Positions 21,522-33,737 of a stretch of 64,000 nucleotides of DNA are shown piece after piece. Source of the DNA: Actinernus sp. WN-2022 (Eukaryota; Cnidaria; Anthozoa; Actiniaria; Actinernidae); the NCBI GenBank assembly GCA_030867875.1, contig JAOWCC010001606.1:248001-312000 (forward strand). The letters run 5' to 3'. Position 1 is the stretch's first letter, and each line of letters starts with the position of its first letter. Under the pieces are notes generated by a model. The model was not told the origin of the DNA, did no database searches, and saw only the letters and a list, made by a program, of their open reading frames with translations. Position numbers and translations under genes: made by a program.

Positions 21522-22975
21522 ACTCCACATGTCACATACAGTAGTTCTAGCTGGGTTGTATTGCTACATGCATTCCATTTGTATTCCTTAGTCTGGTTAG
21601 TCGACCCCATAGTTCTACTGGGGTTGCATTGTATCATTCTATGCTATAGTCATAGTCCTTAGTCCAGTTAGTCTCCTTAGTTCTAGCAGGGTTGTATTGC
21701 TACATGTCATTTGTATTCCTTAGTCCGGTTGGTCCCCTTAGTTCTAGCAGGGTTGTATCACTGCATGCTAGTCATAGTCCTTAGTCTGGTTCAGGTCCCC
21801 TTAGTTCTAGCAGGGTTGTATCACTGTATGCTAGTCATAGTCCTTAGTCTGGTTAAGCCCCTTACATGTAGTTCTAGCAGGGTTGTATCACTGTATGCTA
21901 GTCATAGTCCTTAGTCTGGTTAAGCCCCTTAGTTCTAGCAGGGTTGTATCACTGTATGCTAGTCATAGTCCTTAGTCTGGTTAAGCCCCTTAGTTCTAGC
22001 AGGGTTGTATCACTGTATGCTAGTCATAGTCCTTAGTCTGGTTAAGACCATTAGTTCTAGCAGGGTTGTATCACTGTATGCTAGTCACAGTCCTTAGTCT
22101 GGTTAAGCCCCTTAGTTCTAGCAGGGTTGTATCACTGTATGCTAGTCACAGTCCTTAGTCTGGTTAAGCCCCTTAGTTCTAGCAGGGTTGTATCACTGTA
22201 TGCTAGTCATAGTCCTTAGTCTGGTTAAGCCCCTTAGTTCTAGCAGGGTTGTATCACTGTATGCTAGTCATAGTCCTTAGTCTGGTTAAGCCCATTAGTT
22301 CTAGCAGGGTTGTATCACTGTATGCTAGTCATAGTCCTTAGTCTGGTTAAGCCCCTTAGTTCTAGCAGGGTTGTATCACTGTATGCTAGTCATATTCCTT
22401 AGTCTGGTTAAGTCCCTTAGTTCTAGCAGAGTTGTATCACTGTATGCTATAGTCATAGTCCTTAGTCTGGTTAAGCCCCTTAGTTCTGGCTGGGTTGTAT
22501 CGCTGCATGGTGATCATAGTCCTTAGTCCGGTTAGTACATGTACCCTTAGTTCTGGCTGGGTCGTATCGCTGCATGCTGGTCATAGTCCTTAGTCCAGTT
22601 AGTACCCTTAGTTCTGGCTGGGTTAATTGTATCGCTGCATGCTGGTCATAGTCCTTAGTCCAGTTAGTACCCTTAGTTCTGGCTGGGTTGTATCGCTGCA
22701 TGCTGGTCATAGTCCTTAGTCCAGTTAGTACCCTTAGTTCTGGCTGGGTTAATTGTATTGCTGCATGCTGGTCATAGTCCGTTTAGTACATGTACCCTTA
22801 GTTCTGGCTGGGTTGTATCGCTGCATGCTGGTCATAGTCCTTAGTCCAGTTAGTACCCTTAGTTCTGGCTGGGTTAATTGTATTGCTGCATGCTGGTCAT
22901 AGTCCGTTTAGTACATGTACCCTTAGTTCTGGCTGGGTTGTATTGCTGCATGCTGCATGGTCATAATCCTTAGCT
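21522..22975. repeat. 61-bp satellite array, about 23 copies
   Basis: The core unit is CTTAGTTCTAGCAGGGTTGT then ATCACTGTATGCTAGTCATA then GTCCTTAGTCTGGTTAAGCC then C. Copies at 21740-22460 are almost identical. To the right (22480-22975) they switch to a second subfamily with GGCTGGGTTGTATCGCTGCA and CCAGTTAGTACC, some with insertions (TTAA or ACATGT). The left edge (21530-21720) is diverged and resembles the right subfamily more than the core. Confidence 0.93.
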
Positions 22976-24123
22976 AGTCGGGCATACATGTATATCCAGG
23001 GGTAAAATAAGCAGAAAAGTAAAGAAAGGGGGTCCTAAAACAGGCTCCGGATAAGAAAGGAACAGTTGAATGACAAGGAGTGTTAACAGATGTTAATTTT
23101 CTATTCTTCTTTCTCATAATTTCATTCAATAGAAGACCATTGAAATAATGCACTTTCATTAGCTATTAATTTTTGAAGTTTAAATTTATTTTTGATCAAA
23201 CTAACTATGGTTTGATTTTGGAGAAATTTGTATGTGGTGATCGAATGTTATCAAATTTGTGATTCAAAAACTTGTTTTCTTTACGTTTTCACAGAAAAAT
23301 AGTATGTACAGATATGCTGATTGTGCCAGGTCTATTGTTCTTGGGGTACAGTTCATGCACATGCCATTACTTAAAAGAAAACATTGTGACCACACACGGG
23401 AAAACGTACACTAACGGTTATCCGTTTAACGATCTAAACCGTTTGCTATCCGTTTAAACGATTTTGAAAACCGTTTAAACGGTTTGGAAGATCGTTAAAA
23501 AAATTTTGCTTGCCCGTTTAAACGATCTGCCAAAGCGTTTGCTCTTCAACCCAAAACGGTTTGGAAGATCGTTAGAAATATTTGCTTGCCCGTTTTAACG
23601 ATCTGGCAAAGCGTTTGCTCTTCAACCCAAACCGTTTAAGGTTACCGTATACCTTCGCGGCATGTTTTCTTGAAAAAAAAATTGTTTAAATTATTTTGAA
23701 ATTGATGGATTGATCTTAGTCTTTCCGAAAAAAAAAATTTTAAACATGCAAAAGTTTGCGAGATATTAGAAAAAACGTAATTTGAAGGAAAGTAAATAAA
23801 TTGCTTCGGCGTGATAAATCCCTCTGATCCCATTACGTGCCACAGGCACCCCGCTGAATTTTTGCGGGGAAACTACATCCGGAGCTTCAGACTCACAGTG
23901 AGCCGTGACTCGTGAGTTCAGTGATTTTATAGCGTTTAATTTACCGGTATATCGATCGTGGATATGTCCAGAAGAGAAAAGAATAATCATTGGCTAAAAG
24001 GTCAAAAAAGAAGACAGGCCCCAAGAAGATTCAAGAGAATGAGCTCGAGAAGGAGCAAAGTTTCAATACGGAGAAGAAAGTGATGCTCGCGGAAAGCGAC
24101 AAAGGCTCGTGGTTCGAACAGCT

Positions 24124-24600
24124 TCATGTTCGACGACTCCCACTTCGAGTTCTATTATTATTTAGTACTGCTACAACTCCGACGGAAAGCTGCTCAGATA
24201 GTAGGCTTAAACTTTTGCCAGGTACAAGAAAAGAGACGGAAGATTCAGAGAGTAACAGCGAGTCCGCATCCGACTCCGATTCTAATGTCTTGGGTGACTC
24301 GCAGTTTTCAAACTGGGCCGTGGTCAATCCAGGAGTTCTAAATCGTGAACTTGAGCGAAGTTCAGCCGGTCGATTTTGGGGAACTGAAGGAATCATCGCA
24401 GCTAACATAGCAGGTTTAGGATCAACATCAACGTTCGGAGCACGAGGTTGCCTGCCACTCGCTTTTCCCTTCGCTCTTGTTTGCGGCGTTGCTTTTCGAC
24501 GCGATTTAGTTTTCGATATCCAGCCCTCTCCCTTCTTGGTACAACCCGTTGATTTACCTTTCTTTTTCCCCTTTTGTGCATTATCTCTAGTTTTGGCCAT
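24124..24600 (-). CDS. Unrecognised basic/serine-rich ORF inside the TTAA element
   Basis: From an ATG at 24600 the minus strand stays open for about 158 codons; an in-frame ATG at 24642 would add 14 more. The N-terminal 60 residues are very basic (AQKGKKKGKSTG, KSRRKATPQTRAKGKA), nuclear-localisation-like. The C-terminal half is Ser/Glu/Asp-rich (TLESESDADSLLLSESS). No DDE motif, zinc finger or other domain is recognised. The opposite strand is also open across much of this stretch, which weakens the case. It may be an accessory protein, a transposase 5' exon with its introns lost from view, or chance. Confidence 0.35.
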   Translation of the reverse strand: MAKTRDNAQKGKKKGKSTGCTKKGEGWISKTKSRRKATPQTRAKGKASGRQPRAPNVDVDPKPAMLAAMIPSVPQNRPAELRSSSRFRTPGLTTAQFENCESPKTLESESDADSLLLSESSVSFLVPGKSLSLLSEQLSVGVVAVLNNNRTRSGSRRT

Positions 24601-24874
24601 AACACAACGCTCTTTTGAATATTTGTGACACGACACTAGCATGTATGTTTCTTATGCAATTTGAGCCACGTACTAATTTCCCGCGAATTTCTGGACTTGA
24701 TTCATAAGCTCCGGGGATCCTTACATATAATTGGCTGGTTGGTTTAAGTGTTGACGTTTGCTTTGATGAGGTGTGATGTGTTTCCTAACCTTCAGAAGCC
24801 AAAAACGCCGATAGATTTTTATGCGTATTCACTGTCTTAAACTTGGCCTAGTGTTAGAGGAGCTACATATGAAC

Positions 24875-25022
24875 CAAAGTGTGTGAGCGTTTAGCGATAT
24901 TTTAATTATTTTTCTTATAAGAGTACTTGCCGTGATGAAACACAGAAACTATTGCGATTGAAACTTTGAAGATGAATTGCATTTGAACAAAGTAAAATAT
25001 AAAAAAACGCTCACACACTTTG
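24875..25022. repeat. 148-bp MITE (CAAAGTGTGTGAGCG ends)
   Basis: CAAAGTGTGTGAGCGTTT is mirrored by AAACGCTCACACACTTTG. It lies inside the TTAA element, giving three levels of nesting here. Confidence 0.8.
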
Positions 25023-26423
25023 ACAGGCCATCATGTGCTGATTGACATTATGCAGCGGAATCGTCCGTAGGCGTGAACGCGGAGGGACATAAATTCACTT
25101 CTGTGAGACTAGTCTTTTTTGCGTTTGTTGCCTTAGCATTTACTGAAAATGTAATATTTGTGCAAAAAATACATTTCAGCGCATACTTTCCTTTAAAATG
25201 ATGCGCGTGCGATTTTATTTGCGAGAGACACCCGTGAAGGTATACGGTAACCTTAAACGGTTTGGAAGATCGTTTAAAAAATTTTGCTTGCCCGTTTAAA
25301 CGATCTGGCAAAGCGTTTGCTCTTCAACCCAAACCGTTTAAACGGTTTGGAAGATCGTTAGAAATTTTTGCTTGCCCGTTTATAAACGATCTGGCAAAGC
25401 GGTAGCTCAGCAAGCCAAACCGTTTTTTTTTGTAGATCGTTCTACACTCTAGTCTAGTCGTTTTATACAACGGTTGCGCGCAAAAGTATAATGCAAGATA
25501 ATTTCGTTCTTTATTACGTTTGAAATTTCGCGCGAAAGTTCATCAAAATGTCGATTAGCCTGACTTTCGAAACAAATTTTTGAAAACACGAATTTGAAAA
25601 TTCGTTGCACTTGTACATTACCCCAAGAAAAGATAAACTAGAAAGATAATTATCAAATGCGCTCGTCCTGAAATTACAGTAAGTACATGTACAGCTCAAT
25701 AATAATGCACCCGCAAGAAATACCGCAAGAACCCGCAAGAAGTTGATAACCCGCTTTTTTGCACCTCAACCACAATTTCAAGTCTAGTGCAACGCAATAA
25801 CTTCGAGACGCGAGTTGAAGACGCGAGTAGAATGCACGCTAGTTCGTGGTTTGTTTACAAGTATGCAGCAAAATCATTTTGACAGCCTTTCGGTAATATG
25901 TTTGATTAACTTATTTTCAAAGACATTAAGATGTTTTTAACAATTTGCTTTCATTTATGGTAGTGTTTATTAATTGTTTCTTTCGTTGTGCCAGGTTTCC
26001 CTGGTTTTGTAGTTCGACTTGCATGTTTAGCGATTATATTGTTGAGTAGATCGCAATATGCAAATTACTACCTCGTTGTTGACCTTTAAAGTTTTGGGAA
26101 GACTATTCAAAAGGATTTAATTCAAAAGGATTCCACTTTACCAGGAGAAGTTTTCTGGTAAGAGTAGACGTTTTGCAAACTTGGCTTCAAAACTCTGTTC
26201 ACATTCTCAGAAAGTTGCAGCGAACAAAAATCAGACAGACACGTTCACGCCTGACTGACTGCACGTGGAGAAATTCAGACGCCAAAGAAGTTGAGAATTT
26301 TTGCTTGCCCGTTTTAACGATCTGCCAAAGCGTTTAAACGATCTGCAAAAGCGTTTGCTAACCGTTTAAATTTGCCCGTTTAACGGATAATCGTTAGTGT
26401 ACGTTTTCCCGTGTGTGGTCACA

Positions 26424-27346
26424 GTCATGTTCTTTTTGACACTAAATCACTCCATATATAGAAGTGTGGCATCTGAATCAATTGACCGAGTTAGCTTGTA
26501 CATTATTTTGTTGTTCCAATTCAGAACATGTGACAGCTCTCCAGAGCTTTCCAGTGCTTTGTTTCCCATGAATAATATTAATGAAATTTATACATTAATT
26601 TCCTCTAGGGATATAAAAAAAACAAGAAGACATTACTCAAGGGAAAAGTCAGGTGACCTGAATTGGGACAACAAATGTACAAGCTAGCTAAATTGGTCAA
26701 TTGGGTTCAACATGTCTGTATTAGCTAGGTGCAGCAGATGAATTAGGTTTGGCACAATGCTGCATTGTGGGACTCTGGAGCGGTTGACTCAATTATGCCA
26801 CTTTTTTCATGTGACAAACTTAATGCATATTAAATTATGCCATCTTGAAATTTAATGTATGTGCAATCTAGACCCAGATTCCCTAATTGCTACAATCAGT
26901 TCAACAAATTAAGTTCAACATCTGAATCAACCAGTCGCTTTGACATCAAACGTATTAAGTTTGGTGCACAAAGAGTTCACCATCTGAAATGGACATAAGA
27001 CTACGTTAACCAGAGAAGTCTTAGGCCTGGTTTAGTGAATGAAATAGCAAAAAGAATAACAAACAAATTAAGATAATGAATTTAAAGTAAATTAAGTAAC
27101 TATAATTTATTTCTAAAAACCTGTTTAGTATTTTTTTCTTCAGTCAAATCACTACATTTTAAACCTCTCTTAAGCGACAACCTGCTTTTGAGAATAATGG
27201 TAGAGTCGCGACCTACGAGAAGTTCCTCAGTCTGTAGTCAACACTTGTATTTGTTTCATGCTAATCAACAAACACTTCAGAAAGGATTTCCTATCAACAC
27301 CTTACTAAATTGTTAGTCTGTAATCTGGCTGGACACAAGAACAGGG
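26424..27346. other. No recognised feature
   Basis: AT-rich sequence with no gene, domain or clear repeat structure. Confidence 0.5.
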
Positions 27347-27609
27347 CCTGGTTGTTCAAAGCAAGGGTAGCTTTATACCTAGGATATCACTAAATCTGTA
27401 AGTGTAATCAACAACAAGAAGTTTTTTCATACATACCAAAAAAAGGGAAAATACATTTATACTGCTAGGAAAAGAAAATTCGGTATAAAGGGTAATTGGA
27501 TTGCCTAGAAATAAGTTAAAAGGTAATCTGAAATCTGCACAGTTTAACTTTGGGTTAGTGATTTAACCCCTGGGTAGTGCTTACATTACCCTTGCTTTGA
27601 ACAACCAAG
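27347..27609. repeat. MITE with TGGTTGTTCAAAGCAAGGG ends
   Basis: CTGGTTGTTCAAAGCAAGGG on the left matches the complement of CCCTTGCTTTGAACAACCAAG on the right. The interior also has TAGTGATTTAACCC-type inner pairing. Confidence 0.82.
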
Positions 27610-27626
27610 TTCAGGTGGATAAGGAA

Positions 27627-28042
27627 TGGGCCGTTTGCAGAAATGCAATCACATGATTGTACTGGATGGCAAAAAAATCTGACTTCGTTTATTTAAAGGC
27701 GCTTGTACAAGATCGATAGTGTTATAGCAAAACCTGTTTGTGAAATGTCTGTTCCACCTCCAATAGGCCCTTTGCAGCTATTACAGTCATGTGCTGATAA
27801 TACTTCATTAACGAATGAATTGAGCTCATGATCCCCATGGGAAGGCGTTGCCATGAATACTAGAGTCCTCGAGCAAGCTATCTTTAAAAACGCAGTTTTA
27901 GAAAGATCAGCAATTGATTGGAGGTGGAAAATAGCATTTGCAAACAGGCATTACCGATCTCGTACAAGGCCTTTAAATAAATGAAGTCAGTTATTTTTTG
28001 CTCTCCAGTACAACCACGTTATTTGTTAGCTGCAAAGGGCCT
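27627..28042. repeat. MITE with long (about 110 bp) imperfect inverted ends
   Basis: The left arm (GGGCCGTTTGCAG ... GTACTGGATGGCAAAAA ... TTTATTTAAAGGCGCTTGTA) is mirrored through GGAGGTGGAAAATAGC ... CCTTTAAATAAATGAAGTCA ... GCAAAGGGCCTA. An extra copy of the terminal word AGGCCCTTTGCAGCTA lies internally at about 27765. Confidence 0.75.
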
Positions 28043-28892
28043 ATCGATCGTCAATCTTTCAAAATCAGTGTTTTGTAGTTTCCTACAAAAGGCATTTTGA
28101 TATTTCCTGCAAAAGGCCTATTAGATAGACAAAATACATGTATAGAAATTGTATATTCCTGCCTTGTGTGTTATATTTTAACAGTTTTGTTTTCACATGT
28201 TCACAGTTCTTGGGACATTATTGAACCTGCATGAAGGAATTTTCACAAGTATTCAAGTGTCCCGTGGAGAGCCCAATGAATCCTGCTAAGAAGTGTGTCA
28301 TCTGGTAATCAGCAGTCCCCCCTGAATCCCAAGCATACTGATAGGAGTGTTGCTTGACATATATTGTATGAAACGGGGGGTTATACGCATTAGGATTTGC
28401 TGTGTTTAGCTGGAGTAATTATATAAGCAAAGGTTAATAGGAGAGTTTGCCTATTTATACTCTTTTGAGCTAAACTTTGTTTAATTCAGAATTGGATTAC
28501 AGGAAAGGAATCTGTAGCTTGTGCAGTGTGAGACTGGTTAAGATGACCAGTTAAGTTCCTTCCATAGACACTTTAATGTAGATATCTCTCGTAAGCAAGG
28601 CTCTGGCAAGGGCTATTTGTAGTTTTATAGTAGTTAAACAAGGCCAGTGAAATTATTCACATTTTGATTCAAGGGCCTCAGATTACAAATTAGGAATCTT
28701 GTAATAATTAATAATAACTTTATGTAAACTGATAAGACCGATCAGCTAATCGTTTTTGATTACCTGGTATCAACTGGTGACCAGTAAATAGGGGATGATT
28801 TTGTTGTACGACATTCGTTTATACCTGCTGGTTTTAAAGGGTAAAACAGTAAGATGAACAAGATGGTCACATTTTCACCAAAAATGTCTTTT

Positions 28893-29042
28893 CTGCAGTC
28901 ATTCTGCCCGTCGTAGCTCATATGATTTAGCAATAGTACAAATAAGTTACCATCTGAGGATTATCCTCAGATGATAACTTGTACATGTACTATTGCTAAA
29001 ATCATATGAGCTATGATGGGCAGAATTAATGACTATAGGCAG
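28893..29042. repeat. 150-bp foldback with near-perfect arms
   Basis: CATTCTGCCCGTCGTAGCTC ATATGAT... on the left pairs with ...ATCATATGAGCTATGATGGG CAGAAT on the right, and ATCTGAGGATTATCCTCAGAT closes the tip with almost no loop. Confidence 0.85.
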
Positions 29043-29924
29043 TCCATTTGCAACTGCTAAAATTGCGATCAAACCTTGTATAAAATTTTGTTCTCTATTT
29101 TTCTTGTCAACTAAATCAAATGAACATTGTTTAAGTAGCAAAATGTGGCACTTGCGATGCAGATCCTAATAGCCATACATGTACATGCATACAAAACGAA
29201 AAGCAAATTCAAATAATATTTACATTTTGTTGTCTGGATCCTTTTTGCCTGACGTGGCCCAAATAGCTTATGGTAATATCTAATTTTGCCATTATTATTG
29301 TATCATGATGATAGCTATTTCTTTCCCATTTCTTTCTATTTTTGACCCCTGGAACATCAATAAAGTGATTTTAATATCTTGACGTTTTCACTTGTCTCAT
29401 GCAATCGTTAAAAGAATTCAGCCAGTCATAAACAGAGGAGGCGCCAGGTCATTCATTGACAGGTATCCCTAACGAATAATTACCAAAATAATTTGATTGG
29501 CTCAAGATCCCCCAAAAGAGAAAGGTCAGCTGCAGTATGTTCACTATATATTGTAGCCCCTATTCCAGTAGGGCTGCTCTAATTTGCATAATGCAAAAAA
29601 AAGGTAGGGTATAAATAGGTGAAGTGAATGCCATCTGTAATAATTAGAAAATAAATAACATTACAATCTAAAAAAGTAACAGGCCCTAAAAGGTACAGAG
29701 GCAAACATTTTACCAAAAAAAGGAGTGCAGAATACACGTATATCAGAGTTCAATATAGAAGAGTCCCCTGGGAAGAGATGATGACAAGGAAATGGACAGC
29801 GAGCTTTACTTTGTAAAACGAAGGAGAATTAGAGCTTGCCAAGAAAAACTCAGATACTTTGTGCTCTATTGTCGAACATGTAGCATTGCCATTGTATTTC
29901 AGTCATGTAGGGCGGGGGCAGTTG

Positions 29925-30015
29925 CCCCACTCTCAGAAGAGAGATTGACAGAAGTCATCAATGAAAATCTCCCAAAATTTATCATCCCCCCCCCCCCCCC
30001 CAACACAATTTTCAG
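29925..30015. repeat. Copy of the 3491-3656 repeat with poly-C expansion
   Basis: AGAGAGATTGACAGAAGTCA TCAATGAAAAT is shared with 3548-3580. It is followed by a run of 15 or more C and CAATTTTCAG, also present in the first copy. Confidence 0.55.
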
Positions 30016-30079
30016 AATTGTTTACAGCCATAATTGCAGAAAACATTTTTCCGTAAAAACTCGTAAGCTGCACTCCTGA

Positions 30080-31000
30080 GGTAATTTTCGTTACTTTCAA
30101 AATTTGAAAGGTTAAAAATCTGTGGTTTATACATGTATGTGAGGAAATACAGTATTTAAAAAATTGAGTTACTCATTTTTCAGGTAGCCTTGAAGTAAGA
30201 TAATTTGTCCATTTTGATGAGTTTCAAAATTACCTGGAAAATCCCATACTCCATATTTTTTTTAAAGGAATCCAAAATCATTGAATCCTTCCTTTATTAA
30301 TTGTCAATGTTTAATTACCCTCCAATTTAAATGAGGGGTTCTGAAAATGCTCTTTCGACCCCAGTCCTCCACTTTGGTGGTAACATGTCCACCCCCTGTT
30401 AACAGATCACCAAACTCACGTCTTCTTACCCACAACTGCTATATAAATCCATTTCTGTTATTGTAAAACAACAAATTGATAGATGTACATTGTACAACAA
30501 CATTATTTTATTCCTCTTTTTATACAAAGGTTATATACATTTGTTTCATTAGGCCATCCCAATCAAATGTTTTGTTTACTATTGCCCTCGGGTTCATGAT
30601 GGTGGCATGGGTCGGTCGGTTAGTCGATTAAACAAAAAAAGCGTCTGGTCCAAGTTGGCTTCAGTTGAAGACTCGTAAAAATGTTCATGTATTCAACTAC
30701 TTTTTTCCTCTACCAGTTGTGGATTGACAATTTGCAATTGAATGAGAAAGGCAAGAAACTAATATTTATTTAGAGAGCTCAGAAGAGGTGTAGTTAAAAA
30801 AATATTATTCCATCTTTTTTCAATCTTTTTTCCAAAACATTGGGTCAGTCTTAAACCTATTTCTTTTTAGGCTTTAAAAAAAAGGGTAGTTCAGGCAATA
30901 GTAAACAAAATATTCAGGGTTCTCACACATTTGCAGTGAAAAAAAAAACTACATTACACTGACCTCCAGTGCATGCTCGTATTTCCCCCAAAAATATTCA
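30080..31000. other. No recognised feature
   Basis: Low-complexity AT-rich sequence without coding signal. Confidence 0.5.
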
Positions 31001-31014
31001 ATTGCTATTTTGGG

Positions 31015-31345
31015 ACAGCAACATTGAATGCCCGGAGAAATGAAATTCACCTCTAAAAGATAGCACTCCATAACCTCGTCTTTAATATTCGAATGGATCA
31101 AACTCTATATCGAAGCCGTAAATACCGATTCAACTTGTGGGGTCTCATGCTCGAGGATCCAGCGCTATTTTTTCTCGGCCACAAAAAATTTGGGTCTCGG
31201 AGACCTCTAAAAGATAGCAGACCTTTGGAAGACCCCTAAGAGATAGCACTGCCAACAATTTTAACCCCTAAAAGATAGGTCGAGCACCCCCGTCTATTTT
31301 TATGGGGAGTCCCCCCCCCCGGGATTGAATGTTGACCGTGATAAC
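31015..31345. repeat. Degenerate inverted-repeat element with CCTCTAAAAGATAGCA words
   Basis: CCTCTAAAAGATAGCA occurs at about 31052 and 31205 with shorter variants following. CAACATTGAATGCCCGG on the left is partly mirrored by CCGGGATTGAATGTTG on the right. A poly-C run interrupts the right side. Confidence 0.45.
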
Positions 31346-32637
31346 CCTGATTGTATTGGCAGGACCTTACATGTACATACATTACATTTTTAGTTACAAT
31401 ATCATTTAGATAATTAAATAATACTCTAACATACAAGTAGAACTGCATCACAGTATACAAAACCAATATTCCTAAAATAACAGGATTCAAGTGTAACCAA
31501 TCATGCAAATAGAGCTATTTAATTGACAAAACTTTAAATTGATACAAAATAACCCAAAAATGAGCAAATAGCACAATTAATGGTTTATCTGATTGTGCTA
31601 GAAAATATATTTTACTTTAGGATTTGTTTCTCTATACACATTTAATGAAATTGCTGTTTCTGTTTAAAAAAAACTACATTAGTTCACATACCCCATGAAT
31701 TGACACTAGAAACTGCAATATATGTACACACCACTCTATATACAAGACAACATACAAGATTAGTACACTAACAGCATGTTAATATCCTGATGAACATGAC
31801 AACAATGGAGAATTTGTTCGCCAGAAAGACAGTGTATGGAATAAACCATTTACTGGTCTGTGACAAGAATTCTCAATCAAATGAATAAAGGTTGAAAGCT
31901 CTGAATTTATGATATGTGCACCAAAGAAACAATCAAAAGAAATAATGCAATTACCAAAGAAAACTTTTGTAAAGAAAACTACTTTATGAAAATAATGTCA
32001 TTGCTTTATCTTGTCAGACACCTGAAACAGTTATCTGAATAAAACTTAGCTGACATTATTTTACAAAGAAACTACAAGTACAACTAAATTCATTTTGTAT
32101 CAGTGAAATTACCTCTTTTATAAACTAAATTGTTTTAGTAAAGTCAAGCTAATTAGTTCTAAAAGAACTCTTGACAATTTAACAGAAATAGTTTACAGGG
32201 AAAACATTAAACCGATAATCAGTAGTGAAGTTTACAAATAGTAAGCTCCCATTTACACGGCAAAAAAAATTGGTTGTTTCAGTAAAATAATGAAAAATGC
32301 ATCAATAAATCCTGCTTTCTATTATAAAAGAATAAGAACGAAAAGTTATAAAAAAGAAGGAAGAAAACATTTCAAACTAAACATTGTACAGAAAACAAAA
32401 AAATAACGCGCGAGTTTTATCGGAGAAAAAAATCCAACTCGTAAAAATGCCAAAAAAAAAAGAATAGTTTGATAAATGTTTCAGTAAAATAATGAAAAAT
32501 GCATCGATAATAAAACCTGTGTAAAAATGCCAAAAAAGAATAGTTGTGATAAATAGGAACAGTTGTAGATGTTGTACTTACGTGTTGAAGGTTGTAGATA
32601 TTGTGTGTTGATAGAGTAGAGTGGATTCAGTTCTACA
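31346..32637 (-). other. Probable 3' UTR/flank of the NHL exon; no other feature
   Basis: Strongly AT-rich and without coding signal, this lies directly downstream of the NHL stop codon on the minus strand. A 33-bp word (GTTTCAGTAAAATAATGAAA AATGCATC) is duplicated at 32277 and 32477. The polyadenylation site could not be fixed. Confidence 0.4.
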
Positions 32638-33737
32638 CTAACGCCATACATGAACACGATGGTTGTTGTGTTGTATCACCATCACAGTACGGCCATCAGG
32701 GAGAACTGTCAGGTCTACTGGCCACATCTCACCAAGATTAGAACCTAAACTACCGAATGTACTCACACATTCACCTTCCTGTGTTAGCACCTGAACACGA
32801 TTATTAAGATAGTCACAGACCAGTAGATAACTGTGTCCATACACTGTAAGGCCACGGGGTTCATTAAACTGACCATTACCTTGTCCACGTGAACCGAACT
32901 GACGAACGAATTGTCCATTATCATCGGCAAACACACGTATACAATGTTCATCACGATACGATACAAAATATGTACCGTTAGTGTACGTTATAGAGTATGG
33001 GTCTGAAAATTGGTTACCAAACTCTCTAATAAACACTCCATCTCTACTAAATATCTTTACCCCTCGCTTATCTCCCTGACTACACACCACAACATTACCC
33101 TGGTTACAAACACATACTCCACAAGGACGCTCAACTCTCCCCTCACCAATACTACGAATAAACACTCCATCTACTGAAAACACTTGAACCCTGTTATTAC
33201 CCGTGTCACTAACAATAATATTATTATTGTATTTATCTACTGTGACTCCGCGAGGTGTTTTCATTTGTCCTTTTTTGCTTCCCTCACCACCAAGTTCGCG
33301 TTGATATTCTCCACTGCTATTAAATACTTGAACTCGGTTGTTATGGGTGTCCGCTATGAGAACACACTGCTGTTCATTCACTGTTATGCCACATGGACCA
33401 TTAAACTGTCCTCTTCCTTTACCACGAGAACCAAATGTTTTAACAGGTTTCAATTCACTGATAATATTTACAATTCTCTCATCAATGTCGTGTCCTTCAA
33501 ATGTTGTTGTAATTCTGTACTCTCCTTCCTTCACTGTTTTTTGGTGCACAATGTTATTGCCGTTTTCCTTATAAACAATCTTTACGTCTATTTGCCGTCC
33601 TTCATTATCCTCCATTTTAACACGTAGTGATTCCTCAGGACAAAAGCACAACTCTCCCATTCTGTTCCTTGTTAATATTCTTAGTTGTATTCCAAGAAAA
33701 ACATTTTCTACTTGAACTGTGCTGCGAAGAGGGTCGA
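32638..33737 (-). CDS. Filamin-NHL exon (TRIM2/3/71-like C-terminus), last exon of the CARD-NHL gene
   Basis: After the acceptor TTTTCTCTTCACAG| the exon supplies the last two bases of a split codon and then 365 residues to a stop. Residues 1-95 of the exon (DPLRSTVQVENV ... KEGEYRITTTFEGHDI) form a filamin-type Ig domain. The rest is six NHL repeats forming a beta-propeller: VKTFGSRGKGRGQFNGPCGI, a second with KTPRGVTVD, a third with VERPCGVCV, a divergent fourth (DPYSITYTNG), a fifth with FNEPRGLTV and a sixth ending NNHRVHVWR. In TRIM-NHL proteins this propeller binds RNA or protein partners. Here no RING, B-box or coiled coil was found upstream on this strand. The first in-frame ATG lies inside the filamin domain, so an upstream coding exon is needed; the CARD exon at 47921-48212 fits in phase. 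Confidence 0.93.

Larger units (their letters stand above)
23640..25252. mobile_element. 1.6-kb nested element with TTAA target duplication
   Basis: GGTTACCGTATACCTTCGCGG at the left and its complement at 25232-25252 form a 21-bp terminal repeat with one mismatch. TTAA occurs on both sides (23636-23639 and 25253-25256). Removing the element and one TTAA restores AACCGTTTAAACGGTTTGG, which is exactly what an uninterrupted sibling repeat at 25331-25349 reads. A TTAA duplication fits piggyBac or Kolobok elements. It contains a 159-codon minus-strand ORF and a smaller MITE at 24875. Confidence 0.88.
23385..26423. mobile_element. 3.0-kb inverted-repeat DNA element with subterminal repeats
   Basis: TGTGACCACACACGGGAAAA CGTACACTAACG at 23385 is mirrored at 26391-26423 with one mismatch over about 32 bp. 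Next to both ends lies a repeat of about 80 bp (CGGTTTGGAAGATCGTTA ... GCTTGCCCGTTTAAACGATC ... AAAGCGTTTGCTCTTCAACC CAAAC), two copies on the left, two at 25257-25430, and a partial one near 26300-26370. No transposase was recognised. No convincing target duplication was found. It hosts the nested element at 23640-25252. Confidence 0.82.

Noticed and set aside
23990..24628. Plus-strand 212-codon frame (KRSKKKTGPKK...)
   Set aside because: It has a TTG and not an ATG start, and overlaps the minus-strand frame that has a proper ATG. At best one of the two is real.
33184..33627. Plus-strand frames over the NHL exon
   Set aside because: They are shadows of the NHL coding sequence on the minus strand.
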